From: Leptoclinus maculatus
Taxonomy: Eukaryota > Chordata > Actinopteri > Perciformes > Stichaeidae
Assembly (NCBI GenBank): GCA_032191485.1
Contig: JAVDOI010000003.1
Location: forward strand, 21,376,873 to 21,440,872
Reading direction: 5' to 3'
DNA: 64,000 nucleotides
Shown: one piece after another, positions 51,537-61,240 of the stretch
Numbering within the stretch: position 1 is the first letter of the stretch
How the letters are laid out: each line of letters begins with the position of its first letter
The notes under the pieces: model-generated
What the model saw: the letters and a program-made list of their open reading frames with translations, nothing else
Database searches by the model: none
Told to the model about the DNA's origin: nothing
Made by a program: the position numbers and the translations under genes

Positions 51537-51655
<119 letters not shown>

Positions 51656-52206
51656 TGAGTGATTGCTTGTGAGTTGAACGCGATAGTGTTCCTCAGAACA
51701 GGGAGACGTGTTCTGGTTCAGAAAAAGCCATTCAGGTCTCTGCTGATGGCGGCTGATTCGGTTAAGTGGCCCATTAATCCTGAACCGTCTCGTGACAAAC
51801 GAGGTGTGAGACATGTGGGAGGACAGCTGGGAGGGACGGACAGAGGGAGGGACGGAGTCGCACTAACAAGAGTCAGTCAGATGTCAGTGTGGTTCAGTCT
51901 GGGTCGATTGTACGAGATGACTGACTGACGGGACAGAAGGACGCTCTGTCAGACGGAGACACCGGGACGGTGACACGCTCACCAGCTCTGCTCTGATAAA
52001 TAAAATAATAAAATACAAACACTTCTGCTACACAAACGTTACATTTTCTAACAAAGCTGCAGGACAAACATCATGCAAACCTTTTACCAAAACTAAAAAT
52101 ATACCAGACACTTGCAGTAGATGATCCAAATTCCAGAAATCAAAGAAAGAGTGAAAAATCTCGCTCAATATTATATTCTGTGAATGTATTTTTGTGTATA
52201 TATATC

Positions 52207-52524
52207 TAGAGATGCACAGATACAGATATCGATATCTGTCCGATACCGACACAAATAACTTGATTGGGTGTCAGAAACTATGCACAGATCCATTATATTA
52301 TACGTCTCTGTATTTATTGGTCACATTTTGCTTTACAAAGTTAGGAAAGCAGTATTCAAGTCAAGCCTGGTGTTGCCTTATACACACTGAAGAATGATCC
52401 CGGTCACCTCCACACAGTGAGGCTGCAGCTTCTTGATCAAACTCTGATCGGTACTCGATAGGTATCGGGGGAAACCCAAACCCTGGTGTTGGTCTTGAGA
52501 GAGCGGTGGGTCGGTGCATCCCTA
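52207..52524. mobile_element. 318-bp non-autonomous hAT-type element
   Basis: The left end is TAGAGATGCACAGATAC and the right end read inward is TAGGGATGCACCGA, the usual TAGGGATGCACCGATA terminus of a hAT group. Subterminal 'gatatcgatatc' and 'gataggtatcggggg' also match that type. There is no coding capacity. The flanking 8 bp (tatatatc and gtattctt) do not match, so the target duplication has decayed. Confidence 0.7.
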
Positions 52525-55500
52525 GTATTCTTCTGCATTTATTTGTGGATGTTTTTCTTTTATTCTATTCAGATGTTGTAAATTAGTGTTTTGCTACAAA
52601 CACTAAAGTCTGAGAGGTAAGAGATTTAAGAGTCTGTACAACCAATCAGTCCGATTATATCACATTCTAGTTTTTGTTGTTTTAATGTTTTTTACTTATT
52701 TATTATAGTGTGATGAATTATTTATTATACTTGTTTTCTTACGTCTCTTTTTTTTGGGGCTTTTCAGCAGATACTGTGAGGCCACTGAGCCGTTTGCACC
52801 CCTAAACTACAGTAATGGATATTTCATGTCGGTATTGTCACATCACATGGTTGTTGTTGTTTTCCTGCTGGTTGGTTACTGAAAGTCAAGATGGAGAGTC
52901 TGTCACAGAAGAAGAGAGAGAAAGGAAAAACAAGAAGCAGGGAAGTCGGCCTGCCTCAGAAAAAGCAGAAACACTCCTTCAGTTAAAAAGCTGATGGAGA
53001 CATACGTCCCCTCAACCCTGAAGAAAACTGAGCATTGAAAACCTGAGCCTAATCTATAGTCGGCCTGTATTCTAAGGATGGAGATAAAACGACCTCACAT
53101 GAAAAGCATTAACTGATTTAGTTCAGCTACGTCGATGCTTTACCGCAATCAACCACGGGGGCCAATCAGGGCTCGCCAGGACCGAGCTGTCGGCCATTTC
53201 CCCCTCAAGACGAGACATCCGTGTCAGGCAAGACCTGACGTCCAGCATTTGACCAAAATCAATGCAGCCGAACCAGAGAGATCTTCTTTTGTATTCCACA
53301 CATTCTTCTCAAAGCCTACATTACCCACAATGCAACAAAGACTGGGGTGTTTTGTACTAGTAGATAATCTAGCAGCAGTAAATGATGTATTAACCATTAA
53401 CACAGCTGTAATATTTCCTAATTAGTGGCACCAAATGCTCTTTTCTCTCACTGCAGCTCTACAACGCCGTGTCGCTGATCATTCGTGTTGTCATACTCTG
53501 GAAACCAAAATGAATGCCCGCCGTCTGTCTGTCTGCCTGAGATCATGAAACTGCCCACACAGCCTGTGTTGATGGTCTGCCACGCCAAGAAGACTATCAG
53601 TCACAGCCAGAGCGTATCGTGTCTCTGTATTGTTGACGAGCCGAGCTGAGGCTGTTTGCTGTCCCGCTGCCAGGAACAAACAATATGGAAGATGGCCCGG
53701 GGAGGGTCTGGCTTGCACACACCCCCCCCTTCCCCGATACTAACCCCCAGTGCAGATCGGACCGAGACAAAGACACAATAAAACACTGTTGTTCCCAAAA
53801 GGAGATTTGTTCATTTCTTTTAAAAAACGCCCGCTCTCACCAAGAGACTGAATCATAAGACTTTCTGAGGGAAGAGTCCTCTGGAGTTCTGGCAAACTGA
53901 AACATTGGCTTGAAGATTTGTACAATATAAAAAGCACTGGTGTTTCCTGCCAAACACTTTAAGGAGAGATGATGATCACACTTTATTAAAAAAAAGAAGC
54001 ATTGGCTGAGTGCCTTCTGCTTCTGGACTCACAAGATGTTCGGTTTGCACGTCTTGCACACAATGTGATGGACCTCCAGCAGCAGAAAATATGTTAGCGA
54101 TCTGAAACCTCAACTCTTGCCCTCTGCACTAATCCTAGACTTTGTTTTGCATCCACATCAGCCGCTGAAATGAGGACTACTTTTGTTTCTACCGTGCAAA
54201 ACCTGACCAGGGTTGGAAGTTGTTTAAGCTTAAACTGCCACGTTGAGAGTACTTGAAGACGTTGTGGGTCGAGTGCTGGAAGTCGTGGTTTTGGTTGATA
54301 CTATAACATCCATGAAGAACATCCCCATCTTCAGCCTTTATATTAAAAGCTGCACAATTCTGACAATAAACACTTGTCCTGTTCTTGTGGTGTAACACAG
54401 ATTTCTAGGAATCATTTCTATTATTGAGCAGAAAACAAGAACTCTAAAGTGGTTCCATATGAGCAGCCTGCGTGTGTGCAACTTATTTGCACGATGAGAT
54501 AAAACCTCATGATCGTTCAAGCATACAGAATGTGTTGAATTATGTACAGCAGCTTCGGCCTGAAGGCTGGAAGCTTCTAGGAAGAAAATGCAACGGACAG
54601 TGATTCCACCAAAGAATTTGCACATCAGGAGACATTTCACTTGTTATTTTTGAGGAAATCGTCTGAATGAAATCGTTTAGAAATCTGTCCATTTTCTATT
54701 ATTTAATCAAATGTAATTGCTGGCTGCATACTGTACATCTGTTTCACCTTAATGCCAACAGATTAACACGTCTGTTCCGTTTCTTATTCTCCATTAAAGC
54801 CTCCAGGGCAACGACTCGTCTGTACTCTCAGTTTTGCAGACTGTGCATAGAGTTTAATAATTGATTCCCTGAAAGTTACTTTTCCTGCAGGATACAGACA
54901 TCGTTACAAAAGCTCCTTCAGGCCAGGGACAGCAAGACCTCCAGAAAGAAGAAGGCTTCTGTGAGACATCCTTGGGAAAAACAAATCTCCCAAAACAGCT
55001 GGAAGGGTTTAATCCTTAAAGATCGTAAAACCACAAGATATGAAACAGAACAAACACTGTTAAATCCATGAACATGGGTATTATTCAACAACTTTCTTCT
55101 CCCACTGGAAGCTGCTTAAATATCTTAAACCATGAGAATACTTGAGAAGCACTGTTAGCATCTACAAAATATCAATTACAAGAACTAATAGAAACTGTAT
55201 GGAGTGAGTACACCGTCTAAAACACGTCTTCACCAATACGAACAGCTATTTATTTAACAATCAGTATGTTTACATGAACTCTAAGTGACCCGGTTTGTTG
55301 GAGAAACCAGTTTGTAATCACATATTCTTCTGACCTCTCAAAAAAAAAAGCAAGTTTCACTCGCCCGTAGCTAGAAAATCTTTCATCACTTTCGTGCCTC
55401 TGAGCTCTGCTGTAAACAAGACTGGACCAGGTAGGAAAGTTGGTGTTGTCTTGAACAATGTTCTACCTGCAAAGAGTTCTGTGTTCTCTGTGAAGTGTCT

Positions 55501-55689
55501 ACTGGGATTCCTGCTGCAACCATTTCCATTTGATGCAACACATCTGGTGGTGGATCATTCGCTAGTCCTAAAGTAAGGAAAGGAAGGAAAGCCATCCTCA
55601 ATATTGTGTGTGCACATTGCAACTAAGGTATGGTTAAAGTTACAAAAAAGGATTATGGTTATTGGAAGACTAGAATAATCGCCTCATGG

Positions 55690-55888
55690 TTATATTTATC
55701 TGCCAACCAGTCAAGTTGCAGTTTCCATCCATGTCTGTCCAAAATGTCATCACTGTCATCATGTCATCCTGTTAGACATTTGTGCAAAAATGGTCATAAT
55801 TAGCATATCAACTTTTTAAGTTATGGTCACAAATGTTTTATATGAGGTCACAGCGACCTTTGAGCACCAAATTCTAAATTAGTTCATC
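55690..55888. repeat. Old dispersed repeat with 'gaggtcacagcgacctttga'
   Basis: 'gaggtcacagcgacctttga' and 'accaaattctaaattagttc' with 'atccttga' resemble a widespread degenerate teleost repeat. It directly abuts family 1 copy E. Confidence 0.45.
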
Positions 55889-55890
55889 CT

Positions 55891-56257
55891 TGAAGCCTCG
55901 AGTTTGGCATTTTGGCCGTCGCCATCTTGTTTTTTTGCAACCAGTGAACAGGAAGTGACCATATCTGGACTGAGGAGGAGTGACGTAGAGACGCCGTATA
56001 CATCTCTGGTAGAGAGACCTGTCAATCACCGTGTAGCCCCGCCCCTAAAGCATACCCTGCTTTATGGTCTATTTGACTCTAAATGGACCATCATTTACTA
56101 AATGAACATCATGCTGTGTTGAAGAAGACTTGAAACTAGAGATTGAGACCATAAACTCAGGTTTACAATGTTTACTGAGGTAATAAATCAAGAGAGAAGT
56201 AGAGTCATTTTCTCATAGACTTCTATACAACCAGAGGAGTCGCCCCCTGGTGGACAT
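55891..56257 (+). repeat. Dispersed repeat family 1, copy E
   Basis: It starts at 'gaagcctcgagtttggc' and runs to 'cgccccctggtggacat'. The terminal tail is absent. Confidence 0.85.
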
Positions 56258-57485
56258 GAAGTAGAATTCTGCATACAAGATAAAGAGTATTGTTGTCCGA
56301 TGAGTAAAATCCATCTCTTTTACATCTGTACATATACATATACACATATATACTATATATATACACACACACACATATAATGTCCCCACTTACTCTCAAG
56401 CATAAATATGTTGTCGCTCCTCAATTTGTTCGGATGATTCCCCACATTAACCACAGGGATCCCAGTTTGCCATTAATCATACGTGTCACATGCTCTCTTG
56501 TGTTACTGTGCTCAGTTTTCTGCAGCTTTCATCATCAGCGTGGTGTCGCCTGCTGTGCAGATCTGTCTGCATCCTCTGAACTCTGTAAAGACAAATGAAC
56601 TATTCTCCCAGTTCACACTCTGCATTAAACCCACTGCAATTTGTTTCCATAAAGAGAGATCAACAATGAAATAATAGTTTGAAGTCGTTTCACGCTTCTT
56701 AATGGCAACGGGATTTTTTCAGGGGACCAGATAGATTAAAGAGGTCTTAGAGCAGTAGTGGATATTAGATAGTGGTGGTGATGGGAACCATCACATTAAA
56801 CCCTGCCAGTGGCCCTGTGGCTTCAGCGGCCATTAAACCCAACAATAACTAACCAAACAGCATTTGTTTTTACTTTATTTTTAGGGTACTGATATACTGC
56901 AAAACAAACGCACTGTTTGTAATGTTAGTAGTATACTAATTCAGTGTGTACGAGGTGAAGATTTGGCCTGAAATCAAGATGAAACGTCACAGAGTCGCCG
57001 GAACCAGAAGGACTCCACCGCATTCTACGTTTCTGCAAAACCACGGAAAACGCTAAATGTCAAACTTCAAATGTCAAACCAGACGGTCCTCATACAGTGT
57101 TTGTAGCAACACCTACGACAATTTTTGGTTCAGACACATCAACATTCAATGCATCGCACGTAGAATTTGTTTCTGGCGACTGGGTTGAAACTACATCTTG
57201 GAGTGTTGGACTGACCAACCGACGGCACCTTACTCAGACCACACCAACTAACGTGGTAAAACCTTCACACATCACATCGCTTTAAAACGTCAATACATCA
57301 TAAAAACTCATAGAAACAGCATTCCCTAAGAGCAGCTCTCTCAGTGGTGTTTATATCTGTGTACAACACATTGCAAGCAAGTAGAGAAAATGAAAATCTG
57401 AGCCATTTCACTCTCAGAAATGACCGAAACCACAACAGCAGATACCGCCCGGCTCTGCCGACACGGCCGAGTATCTCCTACTTAC

Positions 57486-57757
57486 ATCCCACCATCATCA
57501 TGGCCACAGAGAAGATCTTCTCCCCGTCGCTGGTGGGGGCGATGTTGCCGAAGCCGATGGTGGTCAGGCTGGTCATGGTGAAATACAGCGAGGTGATGTA
57601 CAGGGAGTCCTTGCCGGGGCCGCCCTCCCACCGGCCCAAGCCGCTGGCGTTGTAGCGGTAAGGCGATCCGAGGCTGAGGGCCAGCTGGTAGAGCCAGCTG
57701 TCCCCCTTGATGGTGTTGGTGGCCTTGTCGATGACCTCGTAGTCTCCGATGCTGTAC
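57486..57757 (-). CDS. kcnh5: KCNH5-like EAG potassium channel, pore exon (turret, selectivity filter, start of S6)
   Basis: This 272-bp exon has a CAG acceptor and GTAAGT donor. Its first base completes the Trp codon of the S5 exon. It begins YSIGDYEVIDKATNTI, continues through WLYQLALSLGSPYRYN and the turret WEGGPGKDSLY, and reaches the pore helix and filter TSLTTIGFGNIAP. The GFGN signature is at exon residues 68-71 (bases 57544-57555). It ends in FSVAMMMVG at the start of S6. YNAS at exon residues 35-38 carries an N-glycosylation sequon in the extracellular turret. The residues LTTIGFGN and SVAMMMVG match my memory of KCNH5, where KCNH1 has LTSVGFGN and AVAIMMIG. This is the strongest paralogue evidence. 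The intron to the S4-S5 exon is short (612 bp). The intron to the C-linker exon is 20.8 kb. Confidence 0.96.
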
Positions 57758-58369
57758 CTGTTGAGGAAAACGTCTCAATCTGAGTACAAGACAGCAGAGC
57801 TTCATACTAAATAGAATGCCGGGTTACTTAATCAAACCATAAATACGGTTATTAAAACCATTAATCATTCATGTAAGAGCAGACTGAGGAGCACAAACAA
57901 CATTTAAAGCCTCACTTTGGTCTGTCGAGGCTCATATTCAGTCAGCAAGGCAACTCACTTTATTCACTTTTATCTAAATAGGAAAAGTCAATGCAGCTTT
58001 GGAGATATTAAATTAAGTAAAACTTCAAAAATGACCTTCAATGGAGCAGGAATGTGTCTAAATGTTGTTGTTGCCGTTTAATGTTGGCGAGTATTGTGCA
58101 ATAAAGGAAGGATTTGAAAAATGGTGTTTGCTGTAGGACAGAAACAAATCAGCATATTACTCAATGTTATATGAAGGAAACTCAACAAAGCAGCAGCAGA
58201 TGTTTTGTAATGTACAGTACAGGTGGGCGGGGGGGGGGGGGGGGGGAGGGAAGCAATGATTAGCATACAGAACCAATTAGGAACAGTTAGGAGGACGGGT
58301 AAACTCCCAGCAGGCACTTTTGAATTGGTGCTGAACTGTGAGGAAATGAGAGATCCCTAAACTGTTTAC
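57758..58369 (-). other. kcnh5: Intron between S4-S5 and pore exons
   Basis: A 612-bp intron with donor GTAAAC and acceptor CAACAG, splitting a Trp codon after its second base. It contains a G-rich homopolymer run (about 58222-58247). No other feature was seen. Confidence 0.9.
58222..58247. repeat. Poly-G tract
   Basis: A run of about 22 G followed by 'aggg', in the short intron between the S4-S5 and pore exons. Confidence 0.9.
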
Positions 58370-58527
58370 CAGATGCAGGCGAGCCAGTGAGCCACCAGTC
58401 CGAACACGCAGACCAGCAGCACCAGAACGGCAGCACCGTACTCCAGGTAGTGGTCCAGTTTCCTGGCGACCCGGCCCAGACGCAGCAGGCGGACCACCTT
58501 CAGGGAGCTGAACAGACTGCTCATGCC
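58370..58527 (-). CDS. kcnh5: KCNH5-like EAG potassium channel, exon with S4 voltage sensor and S5
   Basis: This is the most upstream exon of the gene visible here. It is 158 bp and starts with a complete Gly codon after a CTCAG acceptor. It encodes GMSSLFSSLKVVRLLRLGRV, followed by ARKLDHYLEYGAA and the hydrophobic S5 stretch VLVLLVCVFGLVAHWLACIW. The regularly spaced arginines of RLLRLGR are the S4 voltage-sensor charges, and the S5 segment ends in the HWLACIW seen in EAG channels. The donor is TG|GTAAAC, which splits the Trp codon and joins in frame to the next exon. KCNH subunits form tetrameric voltage-gated K+ channels in the plasma membrane. The preceding exon (S1-S3, with motifs such as DLLSCLPYD) was not found up to base 64000. 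Family assignment is very secure. KCNH5 rather than KCNH1 is decided mainly by the other exons. Confidence 0.95.
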
Positions 58528-58950
58528 CTGAGGGGAGGAAGGAGGGAGGGGAGGAGACAGAGAAGGAAGGAGGTGAGATGTGGGGAGGTTTTATATGGTG
58601 CAAGGAAAAGGGAGAAGAGAGGGGTGGGTAGAGGATGAGTATTACATTCCAGGTAAAACTGCTTTCTGTTGTGTAAAAAGTGAAGTTGGCCAACAAATTA
58701 CGTTCCCTACGCTCCGCCCCCTTCTAGTTCTGCACATACACATTGTAAAAGGCCAATACACCGAAGGTAACGAGTAAATGGTGTGAATATTCATAACTAT
58801 TTATACCTGCAGCGATGCTAATTTGCAACAGTTGCAGCACTTTGTCAATAAAAGGTTTGAATAGATGTGTGCAGGCAGAGGATCAACCAACAGGGATTCA
58901 GGCGGTTCATTCTGGTTCAGAAAAGTGAATCCGATCCTTCATGTCTTAAA

Positions 58951-59305
58951 GCTGCATTCTCTCTAGTGTCCACCAGGGGGCGACTCCTCTGGTTGTATAG
59001 AAGTCTATGAGAAAATTACTCTACTTCTCTCTTGATTTATTACCTCAGTAAACATTGTAAACATGAGTTTATGGTCTCAATCTCTAGTTTCAAGTCTTCT
59101 TCAATACAGCATGATGTTCATTTAGTAAATTATGGTCCATTTAGAGTCAAACAGACCATAAAGCAGGGGATGCTTTAGGGCGGGGCTACACAGTGATTGA
59201 CAGGTCGACACCAGAGACGTATACGGCGTCTCTACGTCACTCCTCCTCAGTCCAGATATGGTCACTTCCTGTTCACTGGTTGCACAAAGCCAAGATGCCA
59301 ATGGC
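58951..59305 (-). repeat. Dispersed repeat family 1, copy F (same strand as the gene)
   Basis: Read on the minus strand it runs from 'gccattggcatcttgg' and 'ccagtgaacaggaagtg' to 'agagagaatgcagc'. It is the only copy oriented with the channel transcript. Confidence 0.85.
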
Positions 59306-59538
59306 TGTTAAAGTGTGTATATGTTGAAGGCTTTTATTGTGAAAGGTGAGGACAGAATGTCTCTATAAACAGAGTTTAAAAGGTGAAGGTGCTAAGATGC
59401 TCTCATCTCTACCAGAAGCTTTATTTTGTTTACTTTCCTTTCCTGTTTTTTATAAATGTACGTTTCTATTATAAAGTTGATTTCTCATTATTTGTGAGCA
59501 CTTTGATTTAAAAAAAAAAAGAAAAAGCTTGAGCTTTG

Positions 59539-59643
59539 ACAAAATGTCATTTATAAATAATTTTGATGGATGTTGAAGTGTGGCTCAGAATGCAGTTTGG
59601 ACACTTCAGCATCCATCAAAATTATTTATAAATGACATTTTGT
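59539..59643. repeat. Near-perfect hairpin, 43-bp arms with 19-bp loop
   Basis: The left arm (59539-59581) and right arm (59601-59643) are reverse complements except for one position, which would be a U-G wobble in a plus-strand RNA. The arms carry 'tcatttataaataa' and 'ttttgatggatg'. A weaker outer pairing, 'cttgagctt' against 'aagctcaag', flanks it. It lies in the intron upstream of the S4-S5 exon. Confidence 0.9.
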
Positions 59644-60382
59644 GTGCGTTACGAAGCTGTAAGCTCAAGAGGAAACAATAAAAGGTCTCCGCAGAAACTG
59701 AGAAGACAAACACAGTTCGATACACAATCCATACTTTTTCCTTTAAAACACCAACAGGAAGTAAACCCGTCTCCTTCAACCTAAACCTGAAATAAAGATT
59801 TGTGTTTCCAGGTTGGCCAGTAAAGCAAACCAAGAGCAGAAAATAAATGATCAAACCTTCAAAGACCGAGGTGCCGAGGAACGAACCGCTGATCTTCCGA
59901 TTTGGAAGGCGTAATAAAGCGGGAGCTGCTCTCAGATCAGCCTTCACCTCCATCCTGACGCTCGCTTTCAGCCTCAACATCTCCATCTTCAGCTGCAAAC
60001 CAGCTCCATTGGTCCACTTTTGACCTCGTTTTCACCCTCAGTAACAGACCTGAAGCTCCTCCTCAGTTTATATCGGAGGACTGATATTCATGTACTTCAG
60101 TTTCCTGACTGTCGTTTGCACTATTCAGCATCTTTCTGCTCCGTCTTTAAGTCTTTAACATTCTTCCAGCAAGGCTTTGCCTGCATACAGATGAATGAAA
60201 CAGACCTACGAACGGCAAAAAAAGTCATTTATGCCGCAGTAGAGAAGTTTCTGTACACATTCTGATGAACGTAGCTGTAAATGTTTTACAACCATCAAAC
60301 AAAACTACAACAGCGGATTTTATATTCAAGAAAAAAACCACTTTTGATACGTAGAAGTAGAGAAGCAGTCCTGGCGCCAACA

Positions 60383-60566
60383 ACCATCATCTACTAAATG
60401 AACATCATGCTGTATTGAAGAAGACTTGAAACTAGAGGTTGAGACCATAAACTCATGTTTACAATGTTTACTGAGGTAATAAATCAAGAGAGAAGTAGAG
60501 TCATTTTCTCATAGACTTCTATACAACCAGAGGAGTCGCCCCCTGGTGGACACTAGAGAGAATGCG
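60383..60566 (+). repeat. Dispersed repeat family 1, copy G (3' half)
   Basis: It matches from 'ctactaaatgaacatcatg' to 'cactagagagaatgcgg'. Confidence 0.8.
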
Positions 60567-61144
60567 GATGCTGCCTCGTCTTGACTCAACCGGGTCTGGT
60601 TTTTACCCGAGACTGAGGAGGACATGAACGCACCGTCGCCTCAGCTTAGGTTCTGAAACCGTCCTCCCTCTGAGGCCACAAACCCAGCCAGCCCTCCCTG
60701 CCTCTCTCTCTCTCTCTCTCTCTGCAGCCACAGCTTCAAAGGCCCCCCCCCCCCCCCCTCCCCTGGGACTCGGACAGGTTCCCAGCTCGTATGTAAATGC
60801 CTCCAAATTAAGCAGCCACAGGACAGAGCAACACAGATGAAAGGAGCATGAGTCAAGAGCGAGCAATGCGTGTAAAATCACAGCCTCATAAGCACCTGTT
60901 TATCCCAACAGAGCGAAGTAGGGACAGAGATTACGTGTCCGCGGGGGGGGGGGAGCACCGCGCTTCAGTTGAGTTTTCAATTGTCACTTTCCACCAAAAA
61001 AGCAGTCAAAGGGGCTTTTTTTTAATCCTGAAACATTTGAAACACGAGGATAAACGTCAAACTGAATCACAAAGTACATTTGATTTAATAGCCATTTGTT
61101 TAGACTCGTGAAAGAAATTAAATATAAACTATCAGTGGGATATA

Positions 61145-61240
61145 AGTGGAAATAACAGGTGTTGCTGGACTTTTGTTGGAAAACGCACAAAAAAATGAGG
61201 ACTTTTCGTAGGACACCATACAAACCGTTGTATGAGGATA
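61145..61240 (+). repeat. Dispersed repeat family 2 fragment
   Basis: 'gttgctggacttttgttgg', 'acttttcgtaggacacca' and 'acaaaccgttgtatgagg' match the terminal block of family 2. A similar fragment lies near 1400-1480. Confidence 0.6.

Noticed and set aside
57482..57805. 107-codon minus-strand open frame over the pore exon
   Set aside because: Wrong frame. The adjacent frame encodes the conserved channel pore with proper splice sites.
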